This document shows positions 24,851 to 33,270 of a DNA stretch of 64,000 nt, piece by piece. A model generated the notes under the pieces. The model saw only the letters and a list, made by a program, of their open reading frames with translations. It did not search any database and was not told the DNA's origin. Position 1 is the stretch's first letter. The number at the start of each line of letters is the position of its first letter. Origin of the DNA: Nitrospirota bacterium (GTDB lineage: Bacteria; Nitrospirota; Nitrospiria; Nitrospirales; Nitrospiraceae); contig JBFLWP010000008.1 of the NCBI GenBank assembly GCA_040757595.1, positions 62,001-126,000 of the forward strand, in the 5' to 3' direction. Both the position numbers and the translations under genes were made by a program.

Positions 24851-27094
24851 ATGGGATTCGACCGGCGGTTCACGCAGGCGCGGCAGACCTGGTCCCTGAG
24901 TCTTCTGCTCTTCTTCATCTCGTTCATCTCGACGCCTAGTCCCGAGGCGGGCGCCGCCGGCGGACAGGCGGTGGAGCTGCTTCACCATCGGCTCGCAGTC
25001 GAGTTGATTCCCGCCGAGCACCGGCTCATCGCCTCCGACCGACTCGCCCTCAAGGTCGTGGGCAGCCTATCCGAGCCGGTGGTCTTCTCGCTCCATCCGT
25101 CACTGCGGGTCACGCGCCTGTCCGAGCGGCGCGGCCAGGACGTGCGGCCCGTGCCGTTCACGGTCCAGCCGTCGCAGGGCGGGAGCGGGCCGGCCCAAGA
25201 GCCGATCCAACGGGTCGCCGTCAAGCTGGGGGATGTGACGGCGGGTCAGGTGGTCGTGCTGGAATGGAACTACGAGGGGCCGGTCAACGATCCGCCCCGC
25301 GAGCCGCGCCATCTGCGGTTCGTCACGCCGAGCGAGACGGCCGGCCACATCGGCAACGAGGGTGTCTATCTGAGCGGAGAGACCTACTGGTATCCGGCCC
25401 CGCCCCGCTCGCTGGCTACCTACGAGCTGCAGGTTACCACGCCCGAGGGGTGGGAGGCGGTCACCCACGGCCGGCAGACCAGGCGGCAGACATCGGGCGG
25501 CGTGAAACAGACCGTGACGGCGGAGTGGGCCGTGACCGCTCCCACCGAGGCGCTGACGCTGGTGGCGAACCGGTTCGTAAAGGCCGAACGGGAATGGCGG
25601 GACCGGGCCGGCAGCCGGATCGAGATCGCCACGTATCTGTTTCCGGAGGATGCGCACCTAGCGCAGGAGTATCTGGAGGCCTCGGCGCGGTACCTGGACG
25701 CCTATGCTGAGCTGCTCGGCCCCTATCCGTTCCCGAAGTTCGCGGTGGTGGAGAATTTCTTCGCCAGCGGGCTCGGGATTCCGTCTTTCACCCTACTCGG
25801 TAGCGGCGTCGTGAAGCGGCACTACGTCCAGCCTTTTGCCCTGGGCCACGAGATCGTCCATTCCTGGATCGGCAACTGGGTTTTGAACGACGTGGAGGAG
25901 GGGAACTGGGTCGAAGGGCTGACCACCTACCTGGCCAACTATTACTACGACGAGCTCACCGGGAAGCAGGAGCAGGCGCGGGAGCAGCGTCGGATGATGC
26001 TGCTGGGCTATGCCGTCTACGTCCGCCCCGACGAGGACTATCCGGTCGCGCGCTTCCGGCACAAGACCGACCAGAGGGACAACGCCATCGGCTACCAGAA
26101 GGCCGCAATGGTCTTCCACCAGCTCCGGCGCGAGGTGGGGGAGCAGGCCTTCTGGAGCGGGCTCCGCCGGCTGGTGACGGAACGCGGAGGCGCCTACGCG
26201 ACGTGGCGCGACCTGGAGCGAATCTTCTCGGCCGCAGGCGGCAAAGACCTCCGGTGGTTCTTCCGACAATGGGTGGAGGAGGCTGGTGCCCCGTCCCTTG
26301 CGCTCGTCGAGGCACGGGTGCAGCCGGCCGAATCGGCCGGATCAGCCGGCGGCCCGTTCGCCGTCACGGCCAGGGTCGTGCAGCAGGGCCGGCCCTACCG
26401 GCTCCGCCTTCCCGTTTCCGTGACGATGGCGGATGGCCTGAGTCAGACCGTGGATTTGGAAATGGACGGTCCCGAACGGATGCTCAGCGTGACCCTGCCG
26501 GCCCGGCCGGTCGGCCTTCGGCTCGATCCGGACTTCGACCTGTTCCGGCGCCTCCCGCGGGAACGGATCCCGCCGATGTTGAACCTCTTTGTCACGGACC
26601 GGCAACGGGCCCTGATCGTTCCGGAGGGAGGGGCGGAGACGGAGCGGGCGCCCTATCGTGAGCTGGGCGAGCAGGTCGCCTCGCGCGAAAAGGACATGCA
26701 ACTCGTGACCAGGGAGACGCCGGCGCCGGAAACCGGCTCGGCCCTGGTCCTGGGCGGGCCTGGGTTGAACCGGGCGGCTGCCTGGGCCGTGCGCGGGTGC
26801 GGCGACCTGGTCCGTCTGGCGCCGGACCGGTTCACCGTGGAGGGCAAGACCTATGAGGGGTCCGGGATGGCCCTGTTGGTCACCTGCCGTCGTCCGGACC
26901 GGCCGGAGGGGGTCGTGTCCCTATTCTACGGGTTGACTCCTCAGGCGGCTGCCAAGGTCGCCCGGCTGCTCTTCTTTTATGGCTGGCAGAGCTACCTGGT
27001 CTTTCGGGATGGGACGATCGTCGCGCGGGGGGACTTTCCCCCTGCGGCCGATGAATTGGAGGTGCGGTTCGAGGCGGTGAAGGGTGAGCGGTGA
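24851..27094 (+). CDS. M1-family (gluzincin) metallopeptidase, exported
   Basis: A 747-residue protein with an N-terminal signal peptide (WSLSLLLFFISFIST... PEAGAAGG). The aminopeptidase-N fold is visible: beta domain with LSGETYWYPA, then the zinc motif HEIVHSWIGNW at about residues 333-343 and, 18 residues later, the third ligand in WVEGLTTYLANYYYDEL. A GAMEN-type exopeptidase motif is not evident; the equivalent stretch is FASGLGIPS, so substrate type is open. A C-terminal domain of about 200 residues is unassigned. The stop codon lies in the left arm of a family A palindrome, so the last residues VKGER are repeat-encoded. Confidence 0.85.
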   Translation: MGFDRRFTQARQTWSLSLLLFFISFISTPSPEAGAAGGQAVELLHHRLAVELIPAEHRLIASDRLALKVVGSLSEPVVFSLHPSLRVTRLSERRGQDVRPVPFTVQPSQGGSGPAQEPIQRVAVKLGDVTAGQVVVLEWNYEGPVNDPPREPRHLRFVTPSETAGHIGNEGVYLSGETYWYPAPPRSLATYELQVTTPEGWEAVTHGRQTRRQTSGGVKQTVTAEWAVTAPTEALTLVANRFVKAEREWRDRAGSRIEIATYLFPEDAHLAQEYLEASARYLDAYAELLGPYPFPKFAVVENFFASGLGIPSFTLLGSGVVKRHYVQPFALGHEIVHSWIGNWVLNDVEEGNWVEGLTTYLANYYYDELTGKQEQAREQRRMMLLGYAVYVRPDEDYPVARFRHKTDQRDNAIGYQKAAMVFHQLRREVGEQAFWSGLRRLVTERGGAYATWRDLERIFSAAGGKDLRWFFRQWVEEAGAPSLALVEARVQPAESAGSAGGPFAVTARVVQQGRPYRLRLPVSVTMADGLSQTVDLEMDGPERMLSVTLPARPVGLRLDPDFDLFRRLPRERIPPMLNLFVTDRQRALIVPEGGAETERAPYRELGEQVASREKDMQLVTRETPAPETGSALVLGGPGLNRAAAWAVRGCGDLVRLAPDRFTVEGKTYEGSGMALLVTCRRPDRPEGVVSLFYGLTPQAAAKVARLLFFYGWQSYLVFRDGTIVARGDFPPAADELEVRFEAVKGER

Positions 27095-27259
27095 TGGGTG
27101 ATCGGTAGAAAACGAAAGACGAGGAGCGGACAGACTATGGCACGGACGTTGACAATCGGATTGGTTGGGCTTTTGACGGTATTGCTTTCGCCGGCTCTGG
27201 ATGATCTTGGCATCCTCCTTCACCGATCACCCATCACCCATCACCCATCACTTCACCGG
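27074..27259. repeat. family A palindrome linking the peptidase and PD40 genes
   Basis: The left arm (27074-27107) reads GTGAAGGGTGAGCGGTGATG-like units and contains the upstream stop codon. The right arm (27218-27259) reads CACCGATCACCCATCACCCA and further TCACCCA units, and is translated inside the next protein as HRSPITHHPSLHRS. The start codon and hydrophobic signal of the downstream gene lie in the loop. Confidence 0.75.
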
Positions 27260-28285
27260 TCGCTGGCCGCGGAGCCGGCGGAGCGTCACCTGGCCAACGT
27301 CCGCCAGCTCACCTTCGGGAACAAGAACGCCGAGGCCTATTTTTCCTTCGGCGGAACCAAGCTCATCTTCCAGTCCACCAACGACTGGAGCCAGGAAGCC
27401 GGGGCGCCGTCGAAGGCCGACGGCGGAAAGGCCCTGGGCTGCTACCAGATGTACGTGATGGATCTGGAGAGCGGAACGATCCGGCAGGTGAGCACGGGTC
27501 TGGGCGCGACGACCTGCGGCTACTTCTTCCCCGGAGACAGGCGCGTGCTCTACTCCTCCACCCATCTGGTGAGCCCCGCCTGCCCCCCGAAGCCCAAGAT
27601 CGAGGGCCGGTACCGCTGGGCGCTGGACGACTACGACATCTTTTCCGTCAAGGTGGACGGTCAGCAGATGCAGCGGCTGACGACCACGGCCGGCTACGAC
27701 GCGGAGGCCACCATCTCGCCGGACGGAAAGACGATCGTCTTCACCTCGATCCGGGACGGCGACCTGGATCTCTACGCGATGAACCTGGACGGCACCCACG
27801 TACGCCGGCTCACCGACGAGCTGGGCTACGACGGCGGAGCCTTCTTCTCGCCGGACGGCAGACGGATCGTCTATCGGGCGTCCCATCCGCGCGGGCCGGC
27901 GGAGATCGAGCAGTACAAGGCGCTGCTCGCCCAGCGGCTCGTGGAGCCCGGCAACCTGGAAATCTTCGTCATGCAAGCGGACGGCACGGGGAAGCGGCAG
28001 GTGACGGCCAACGGGGCGTCCAACTTCGCCCCCTTCTTCCATCCGGACGGACGCCGGATCATCTTCTCGTCGAGCGTCCATCACCGTCCCTCGGACGGCC
28101 CGCCCTCCTTCCACCTCTATCTCATCAACGACGACGGGACGGGACTGGAGCAGGTGACGGTCGAGGGCGGGTTCAACAGCTTTCCCATGTTCTCCCCGGA
28201 CGGGAAGAAGCTGGTCTGGATCTCCGACCGTCACGCGAAGACCCGCGGCGAGTTCAACATCTTCATCGCGGACTGGATTCCATAA
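27137..28285 (+). CDS. TolB-like PD40 beta-propeller protein, exported
   Basis: A 382-residue periplasmic protein with at least four WD40-like/PD40 blades, recognised by repeated (I/F)SPDGKxIVF and FHPDGRRIIF motifs (for example ATISPDGKTIVFTSIRDGDL, AFFSPDGRRIVYRASHP, PMFSPDGKKLVWISDRHAKT). The signal peptide MARTLTIGLVGLLTVLLSPA is followed by a 14-residue insert encoded by a family A arm (residues 28-41) before the mature start near LAAEPAERH. The propeller suggests a TolB-type scaffold, but the protein lacks an obvious TolB N-domain. ATG 27137 follows GAGGAGCGG. No Tol-Pal genes are adjacent. Confidence 0.82.
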   Translation: MARTLTIGLVGLLTVLLSPALDDLGILLHRSPITHHPSLHRSLAAEPAERHLANVRQLTFGNKNAEAYFSFGGTKLIFQSTNDWSQEAGAPSKADGGKALGCYQMYVMDLESGTIRQVSTGLGATTCGYFFPGDRRVLYSSTHLVSPACPPKPKIEGRYRWALDDYDIFSVKVDGQQMQRLTTTAGYDAEATISPDGKTIVFTSIRDGDLDLYAMNLDGTHVRRLTDELGYDGGAFFSPDGRRIVYRASHPRGPAEIEQYKALLAQRLVEPGNLEIFVMQADGTGKRQVTANGASNFAPFFHPDGRRIIFSSSVHHRPSDGPPSFHLYLINDDGTGLEQVTVEGGFNSFPMFSPDGKKLVWISDRHAKTRGEFNIFIADWIP

Positions 28286-28289
28286 AAGG

Positions 28290-28397
28290 CGTGACAAGTG
28301 ATGAGTGACAGGTGAAGGGTGAAAACCGATCTCATGCCGTTCCCACGCTTTACCGATCACCCATCACCGATCACCCATCACCCGTCATCCATCATTC
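28290..28397. repeat. family A palindrome at the start of the PAP2 gene
   Basis: The left arm (28290-28321) is GTGACAAGTGATGAGTGACA plus further units. The right arm (28350-28397) is CCGATCACCCATCACCGATC plus further units. The GTG at 28319 that can start the PAP2 protein is part of the left arm; the right arm encodes TDHPSPITHHPSSII. Confidence 0.75.
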
Positions 28398-29425
28398 GCC
28401 TCGTGCCGCTCGCCCTCTGCTGCCTCGCCCTGGCCGGCGCGTTCTGGGGGCTCCTCCAGCTCGACCTGCCCCTGATCCGGTTCATGAGGTCGGTCCACCT
28501 GGCCTGGCTGGAACAGGCAGGAGACTGGGCCGGGTGGCTCGGTAGCGGGGCCGTCTTGGCGGGGCTCAGCGCGCTCATGCTGGCCGCGGGGTTCCTGCTC
28601 AAGCGGTCTGCGGTCGCGCAGGCCGGCCTCCAGGGGTTGATCGCCCACGGCATCGCGGCTTTGCTGGTGCAAGGGGTGAAGCATTCGATCGGGAGGCCCA
28701 GGCCGCGCATGACCCACGCGGGCGAATTCCAGATCAGCCCCTCCTGGGAGAGCGGATTCGACTCGTTCCCCTCCGGCCATGCGGCGGCCGCGTTCGCGGT
28801 GGCCTCGGTGATAGCCCGGCGCCTGCCCGCTACGGCCTGGCTGGCCTACGGGCTGGCCGCCGGGGTGGCGGTGAGCCGGGTGGTCCGCGGCTCGCACTTC
28901 CCCTCCGATGTCCTCGCCGGGACCCTGCTCGGCTGCCTCGTCGGCTACGTGGTCGCGCGCCCGTTGCGGGACTGGCGCCGTTCCTTGGACGAGGCCCTGC
29001 TCGCCGCCACCCCCTACGTGGTCGGCGCCTTCGCCCTGGTCTGGACTGTCACGCGGGCCTCGCCGGATGAAGCGACGAACCAGGGCCTGGTCGCGGGAGG
29101 GCTGCTCGCAATCGCTATTGGAATGGGAAGCCGGCTCTACGAGGCCTGTCGGCCCGGAAGACGGTTCCTCTCGCTGCCCGAGGCCAACATCGCAATCGGC
29201 ATCGGGCTGGCGCTGACCACGGCCTCGCTGCTGGCGACGGCCCTGGCCGTGCTGGCGGGCCTGGCCCGTTGGCTCGTGCGGGACCGGATGCGGACCGACC
29301 CTGCGTCATCGGGAACGGCCAGAAGCGTCTCCCGCTCGCTCCCGTTCGAGGGGGCGCTCCTTCTCCTCCTTCTTTTGGCCGTCCTCTCCATCCAGGGCGT
29401 GAAGGGCCTGCTTCCGCTCCTCTGA
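28319..29425 (+). CDS. PAP2-family membrane phosphatase
   Basis: A 368-residue polytopic phosphatase of the type-2 phosphatidic acid phosphatase superfamily, probably acting on lipid or undecaprenyl phosphates at the membrane. The three catalytic motifs are complete: KHSIGRPRP (near residue 121), PSGHAAAAFA (near 151) and SRVVRGSHFPSD (near 188). About ten hydrophobic segments flank them, and a C-terminal 150-residue membrane extension without motifs follows. The N-terminus is repeat-encoded (residues 11-27); either GTG 28319 or ATG 28334 could be the start. It is the last gene before the fluoride-responsive region and has its own stop 23 bases before that promoter. Confidence 0.87.
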   Translation: MKTDLMPFPRFTDHPSPITHHPSSIIRLVPLALCCLALAGAFWGLLQLDLPLIRFMRSVHLAWLEQAGDWAGWLGSGAVLAGLSALMLAAGFLLKRSAVAQAGLQGLIAHGIAALLVQGVKHSIGRPRPRMTHAGEFQISPSWESGFDSFPSGHAAAAFAVASVIARRLPATAWLAYGLAAGVAVSRVVRGSHFPSDVLAGTLLGCLVGYVVARPLRDWRRSLDEALLAATPYVVGAFALVWTVTRASPDEATNQGLVAGGLLAIAIGMGSRLYEACRPGRRFLSLPEANIAIGIGLALTTASLLATALAVLAGLARWLVRDRMRTDPASSGTARSVSRSLPFEGALLLLLLLAVLSIQGVKGLLPLL

Positions 29426-29447
29426 ATCGGACCGCAGGGCCGCGTGG

Positions 29448-29476
29448 TTGACAGGGCCTTGGTTCCGGTGTATACA
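29448..29476 (+). promoter_or_regulatory. consensus sigma70 promoter of fluoride riboswitch unit 1
   Basis: TTGACA (29448-29453) and TATACA (29471-29476) are separated by exactly 17 bases, near-perfect consensus. Transcription would begin near 29483, about 15 bases before the aptamer. Confidence 0.82.
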
Positions 29477-29496
29477 AAGCGACGACAGGACAGCGA

Positions 29497-29559
29497 CGGG
29501 TGATGGAGTTCACCCCAACTGCCGAGGCCCGTGCGGGCGATCGGCTGATGACTCCTACT
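29497..29559 (+). ncRNA. fluoride riboswitch (crcB motif) 1
   Basis: The crcB-type aptamer core is visible: GGGTGATGGAGTTCACCC (P1 GGGTG/CACCC), AACTGCC, a P3 stem GCCGA/TCGGC closing an inner hairpin, then GGCTGATGACTCCTAC. The pseudoknot GGAGT (29505-29509) pairs with ACTCC (29551-29555). The same ACTCC is the first part of the terminator stem that follows, so ligand binding would block terminator formation and switch the gene on. The known ligand of this RNA class is fluoride. Confidence 0.93.
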
Positions 29560-29588
29560 GGCGTGGCGCCGGTAGGAGTTTTTTTTAT
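29551..29588 (+). terminator. riboswitch-controlled terminator 1
   Basis: ACTCCTACTGGCG pairs with CGCCGGTAGGAGT and is followed by eight T. The left strand overlaps the aptamer pseudoknot, the classical transcriptional on-switch layout. Confidence 0.9.
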
Positions 29589-29639
29589 TTTGGAGCAGAC
29601 GAAGGAAGACGCGACCAATCATCCAGCGAAGGGGGTCCC

Positions 29640-30050
29640 ATGAAAGGGAGGGCGGAGTCGGTTGGTCTAGTTGCCTTGGTCATGTGGAGCTGTTCGGCGG
29701 TGCCGCTTGGCGGATTGCCCTATCCGGTTGGCACCGGGATCGCGTTCGCGGGATCGGATGCGTTTTCCGTCGAACCGCTTCCCAAGGACCCGAAGGAGTT
29801 CCGCAGGCAGGTGGACCAGATCGTCGGCAAAGCGGATAGCCTGATCGGGAAGTTGAAAGCCAACCCCAAGGCGGCCGCGGCGGTTCTGGATCTGGTTCAG
29901 ACCAGGGACAACATTCTGCGGGAGGTCGTCAAAGTCGAGGGGACTCCCGACGGTTCGAAGTGGACGTTCAACGAGATGCGCGACAGCGTGGGAGCCATGC
30001 TCAAGCTGTTGAAGGACCAGTACGACAAGGCGTCAAGCCTGGGCGGCTAG
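29640..30050 (+). CDS. small exported protein under fluoride riboswitch 1, unknown function
   Basis: A 136-residue protein. The start at 29640 is supported by GAAGGGGG upstream and by a hydrophobic signal-like stretch (SVGLVALVMWSCSAVPLGG... AFAGSDAFS). The rest is alpha-helical and charged: PKDPKEFRRQVDQIVGKADS, LIGKLKANPKAAAAVLDLVQ, and a last helix LKLLKDQYDKA. No cysteine beyond the signal and no known motif is seen. It is the only gene between the two riboswitches, so it would be made on its own when fluoride rises. No similarity to fluoride channels is visible; function is unknown. Confidence 0.8.
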   Translation: MKGRAESVGLVALVMWSCSAVPLGGLPYPVGTGIAFAGSDAFSVEPLPKDPKEFRRQVDQIVGKADSLIGKLKANPKAAAAVLDLVQTRDNILREVVKVEGTPDGSKWTFNEMRDSVGAMLKLLKDQYDKASSLGG

Positions 30051-30088
30051 CCGCGTCGCGTTGGAATCGGTCGCACCACGACTCTGAT

Positions 30089-30152
30089 CGGGTGATGGGG
30101 TTCACCTGAACCGCCGGGGCCGGGAACGGGCCGCCGGCTGATGACTCCTACC
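30089..30152 (+). ncRNA. fluoride riboswitch (crcB motif) 2
   Basis: A second complete aptamer: GGTGATGGGGTTCACC (P1 GGTG/CACC), GAACCGCC, a GC-rich P3 hairpin and GGCTGATGACTCCTACC. The pseudoknot GGGGT (30097-30101) pairs with ACTCC (30144-30148) with one G-U. A well-formed promoter of its own is not obvious in front, so it may be reached by read-through from unit 1. Confidence 0.93.
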
Positions 30153-30179
30153 AGCGTGTCGCGCGGTAGGAGTTTTTTT
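30144..30179 (+). terminator. riboswitch-controlled terminator 2
   Basis: ACTCCTACC (30144-30152) pairs with GGTAGGAGT (30165-30173) and is followed by seven T. It shares its left strand with the pseudoknot of aptamer 2 and lies 20 bases before the dynamin-like gene. Confidence 0.88.
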
Positions 30180-30198
30180 GTTCTGAAGGAGGGGGCCC

Positions 30199-31992
30199 AT
30201 GACCGGAGGGGACCTGATCGCGCACCTTGCAAAGCTCAGCCAAGTGCTGGAGGCGATGGGCCCGAGCTTCTCCGGAATCGCAGGCAGGGCCGAGGAACTC
30301 CGCGTGCGTCTGGATGAGGCGCGCTTGAGACTGGCCGTACTTGGGCAGTTCAAGCGGGGCAAGAGCAGCCTGCTCAACGCCTTGCTCGGAGAGCCGATCC
30401 TTCCGACGGGCGTGCTCCCGCTCACCGCGCTCCCGACGTTCCTGCGGCGCGGATCGGAACGGCTGGTTCGGGTCACGCTGGCTCACGGCTGGTGTAAGCG
30501 CGTGACCGGCTCCGTGGAGACGCTGTCCCAGGTCCTGGCGCACTATGCAACTGAGCAGGGGAATCCAGGCAACCGGCTTGGGGTCGCGCAGGTCGAAGTC
30601 GAGCATCCAGGTTCACTCCTCGCAGACGGGGTCGAGATCGTTGACACGCCCGGGATCGGCTCCACGGTGCTCCAGAACACGAGGACGGCAAAAGCCGTCC
30701 TGCCGGCGTGCGACGCGGCGATCTTCGTCCTGTCGCCCGATCCGCCCATTACGGAGGTGGAAGTCGAGTTTCTCAGATCGGTCAAAGAGGCGGCGGCCAA
30801 GACCGTGTTTGTGGTCAACAAGGCGGACCGGCTCTCTCCAGCCGATCGGCAGGAACTCGTGACATTCCTGCGCAGGGTCCTGCACGAGCAGGCCGGGTTC
30901 TCGCAAGAGGAGGTGCTGTTCTTCATCTCCGCTCAAATGGCGTTGCAAGGCCAGGCGACCCGTGACGAGGCCATCCGACGGCAGAGCGGAATCGGCGAGC
31001 TGAGCACCTATCTGAAAGAGTTCCTGTTGACCGGCAAACGCACGGTGTTGGAAGAGGCGACCAGGCGCAAGGGGGCGCGGTTGATCCGGGAGGCCCTGTT
31101 TGCCTTCGATCTGAGGCAAAAGGCGGCGGAGCTCCCGCGCCGCGAGCTGGAACGGCGATCGGAGCGGTTCGACGCGCACCTGACCAGGATGACCCTGGAA
31201 CGGACGTACCTCCGCGACCGGGTCGCCGGGGATCGCCGGCGGGTACTGGAGCAGGTGGACAGGCGGGCCGAGGAACTGGCGAGGCGGCTGCGCGAGGGCC
31301 TGACGTCTTACGTCGAGCGGACACGCGAACGGGCCGGTCGGGGTCTGGGGCCGAAGCGACTGCACCGGCTGATCAAGACCGCGCTGGCCGAGGAGGTGGA
31401 GCGGGTGTTCAAGGGGGCGGAAGGGGAACTGACGGCTGAGGCGCAGGCCATGGTCCGATCCATCGAGGAGGCTCACTGCCGCGAGATCGAGGGGCTGCTC
31501 CATCGCGTCCGACAGACCGCGGCGGACCTGTTCGAAGTGCCCTGTCTGGAAGGGGTCGTGCTGGATCGCTTGGAGGCTCACAGGGAGGCTCGAATCGCCA
31601 CGCAGCGGTGGGTGACCTCGTTCGGCGAGGAGGCCTCCTCGTGGCTGGTCGGGTTCTTGCCTCAGTCGCTTCAGGCCGCGCGGCTCGACAGGCGGTTGCG
31701 GGAGGAGCTGGACTATCTCGTCGCGCGCAACATCGAGGATCTGCGCTGGGCCTTGGTGCAGAACGCTCAGGACGCGTTCCGCCTGTTTCAGGAACGGATC
31801 GTGACGCAGTTGGACTCCGCGGTCGAGACGATCCGAACGGCGATCCGGACGGTGTTGACCCGTCAGGCCGATCGGGAGGCGGAGCAGGCAACGGACCTGG
31901 AAAGGCTGGCGAGAGACCGTCAAAGCTTGGAGCGGTTGCTTTCGACCCTTATGCCGGGACATCGGGCCGATGCCGACGGAAACCCGCTATGA
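30199..31992 (+). CDS. bacterial dynamin-like GTPase
   Basis: A 597-residue large GTPase. The G domain has G1 GQFKRGKSSLLNALLG (about residues 49-64), G2 threonine in GVLPLTALPT, G3 DTPGIGS (about 148) and G4 NKADR (about 207). Long charged helices rich in Glu/Arg follow from about 275 to the end, matching the bundle and trunk of bacterial dynamin-like proteins. A hydrophobic patch SSWLVGFLPQSL near residue 477 could be the membrane-binding tip. It is the first gene after riboswitch 2 and opens a six-gene run. Bacterial dynamins remodel or protect membranes; a role in membrane damage during fluoride exposure is inference from the regulation. Confidence 0.87.
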   Translation: MTGGDLIAHLAKLSQVLEAMGPSFSGIAGRAEELRVRLDEARLRLAVLGQFKRGKSSLLNALLGEPILPTGVLPLTALPTFLRRGSERLVRVTLAHGWCKRVTGSVETLSQVLAHYATEQGNPGNRLGVAQVEVEHPGSLLADGVEIVDTPGIGSTVLQNTRTAKAVLPACDAAIFVLSPDPPITEVEVEFLRSVKEAAAKTVFVVNKADRLSPADRQELVTFLRRVLHEQAGFSQEEVLFFISAQMALQGQATRDEAIRRQSGIGELSTYLKEFLLTGKRTVLEEATRRKGARLIREALFAFDLRQKAAELPRRELERRSERFDAHLTRMTLERTYLRDRVAGDRRRVLEQVDRRAEELARRLREGLTSYVERTRERAGRGLGPKRLHRLIKTALAEEVERVFKGAEGELTAEAQAMVRSIEEAHCREIEGLLHRVRQTAADLFEVPCLEGVVLDRLEAHREARIATQRWVTSFGEEASSWLVGFLPQSLQAARLDRRLREELDYLVARNIEDLRWALVQNAQDAFRLFQERIVTQLDSAVETIRTAIRTVLTRQADREAEQATDLERLARDRQSLERLLSTLMPGHRADADGNPL

Positions 31993-32012
31993 GTGATTGA
32001 GAGGTCCTTCGC

Positions 32013-32468
32013 ATGCTGACCGACGGCCAACGATCGTTCCTGGGGGTCGTGATCACGATGATCGAAGAGAAGATGAAGGCCGTCGAGTGGCGGATGGCCC
32101 ATCCGGAGGAGCAGGGGCTGACGTTCGAAATCCGGAACGACCTGACCCCGGACATGGCCGGCGCGCTGCACACGAGGGTGGAAGCCGTCTACGCGTTGGT
32201 CCGCGTGGTCCGCGATCGCCTGATGCTGCCGAGGGAGGTCCGCTATGCGACCAGGGACATCCTGAAAGGGCTCCCGCAGCTCTGGGTTGCCCTGCAAGAG
32301 AGCGACAGCAAGAGCCTCGGGCGGTACGGGTCCGTTGATCCGGCCCTCGGTCCCGTGCTCGATCCCAGGATCGGAACGCTCGCCTGCCTGCTCTCGGAGC
32401 TTCAGGATATCGTGTTGCCGGGCGATCAGGAGCGGTCGTCGTCTGGCGAGGTCCCAAAGCGTGGCTGA
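32013..32468 (+). CDS. hypothetical helical protein of the fluoride operon
   Basis: A 151-residue cytoplasmic protein, predicted mostly helical (MLTDGQRSFLGVVITMIEEK, then GALHTRVEAVYALVRVVRDR). It has no signal peptide, no cysteine cluster and no recognised catalytic motif. It starts 20 bases after the GTPase gene and its stop overlaps the next start by eight bases, so translation is tightly coupled to the ATPase that follows. A partner or adaptor role for the neighbouring dynamin or ATPase is conceivable but not shown. Confidence 0.72.
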   Translation: MLTDGQRSFLGVVITMIEEKMKAVEWRMAHPEEQGLTFEIRNDLTPDMAGALHTRVEAVYALVRVVRDRLMLPREVRYATRDILKGLPQLWVALQESDSKSLGRYGSVDPALGPVLDPRIGTLACLLSELQDIVLPGDQERSSSGEVPKRG

Positions 32469-33270
32469 TTCACGGCCGGAGACGACCGGGGCGGAGCGGC
32501 TCATCGGGCGGGACCGGATCGTGGCGCTTCTGGTCAGGCTGCTGAGTCACGGCAAATCCGCGCTGTTGGTCGGCCCCGAAGGCATCGGCAAGACGGCGGT
32601 CCTGCAAACGGTCACAGCTCGTATCCAGCGCGAACCGGGGATGCCCAGGCCGGTCTATTGCGAGCGGGTCGGGGCCTTGAAGGAGCTGCTGGCCGGGATC
32701 GCCGAAGCCATTGCGCAGGAAGCTCCCGGTTTCCGCGCTAAGAGGCCCGGAGCCCTTCGACTCTGGACCAGGGGGAAGCTGAGGCGGCTGGTCGTTCCGC
32801 ATCTTCTCACCGGACGGTATGCGCTGTTCCTGGATCACGTCGTGCCGGTGCACGGTCCGGTCGAGCGGTTTCTGGAGAGTATGGTGGACATGGGACGGGT
32901 CCCCATCATTGCGGCAGCGCGATCGCTCGATCCCGGCGCGACCGGCAGGCTCTGGTGGGTGGGCTGGCACTTTGAACGGGTCGAGATCGCGCCGCTGACG
33001 CCGCTCCAGTCGAGGCGGCTGATCGAACAGACGCTCGACGCGACGGGGCTCGCCTTGCCCGATCGCGAGGCCTTCGTTCGGGAGTTGGCTCGGCGAGCCG
33101 AGGGGAATCCCCGGCTGATCACCCGCCTCTGCCGGATGGCCGGCTCGCCGAAGTATCGGGTCGGCGGGGGAACCAGCCTGGATCTTCTGCTTCTGGATAA
33201 CAGAATCCATGCTCTGCACGCATCCATCGAGATGGCACGAGTCGAAGAGAGAAGCCCGAGATGGAATTGA
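32461..33270 (+). CDS. P-loop ATPase of the AAA/STAND type
   Basis: A 269-residue protein with Walker A GPEGIGKTAVLQ at about residues 38-49, preceded by LIGRDRIVALLVRLLSHGK (the ORC/AAA_16-type lead-in), a Walker B-like YALFLDHV near residue 121, an arginine-rich sensor region (IIAAARSLDPGATG) and a helical lid with RRAEGNPRLITRLCR near residue 215, as in ORC/TniB-type ATPases. The GTG at 32461 gives a start right before the conserved GRD lead-in and overlaps the previous gene; the open frame further upstream lies in that gene. It overlaps the antiporter gene by ten bases. It carries no visible sensor or effector domain. Confidence 0.8.
   Translation: MADSRPETTGAERLIGRDRIVALLVRLLSHGKSALLVGPEGIGKTAVLQTVTARIQREPGMPRPVYCERVGALKELLAGIAEAIAQEAPGFRAKRPGALRLWTRGKLRRLVVPHLLTGRYALFLDHVVPVHGPVERFLESMVDMGRVPIIAAARSLDPGATGRLWWVGWHFERVEIAPLTPLQSRRLIEQTLDATGLALPDREAFVRELARRAEGNPRLITRLCRMAGSPKYRVGGGTSLDLLLLDNRIHALHASIEMARVEERSPRWN

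Noticed and set aside
29497-30152. The riboswitch P1 motif GGTGATGG considered as a family A repeat because of resemblance.
   Set aside because: It is short, followed by the conserved AACNGCC and GGCTGATGAC segments of the fluoride aptamer and a functional terminator, features absent from family A.
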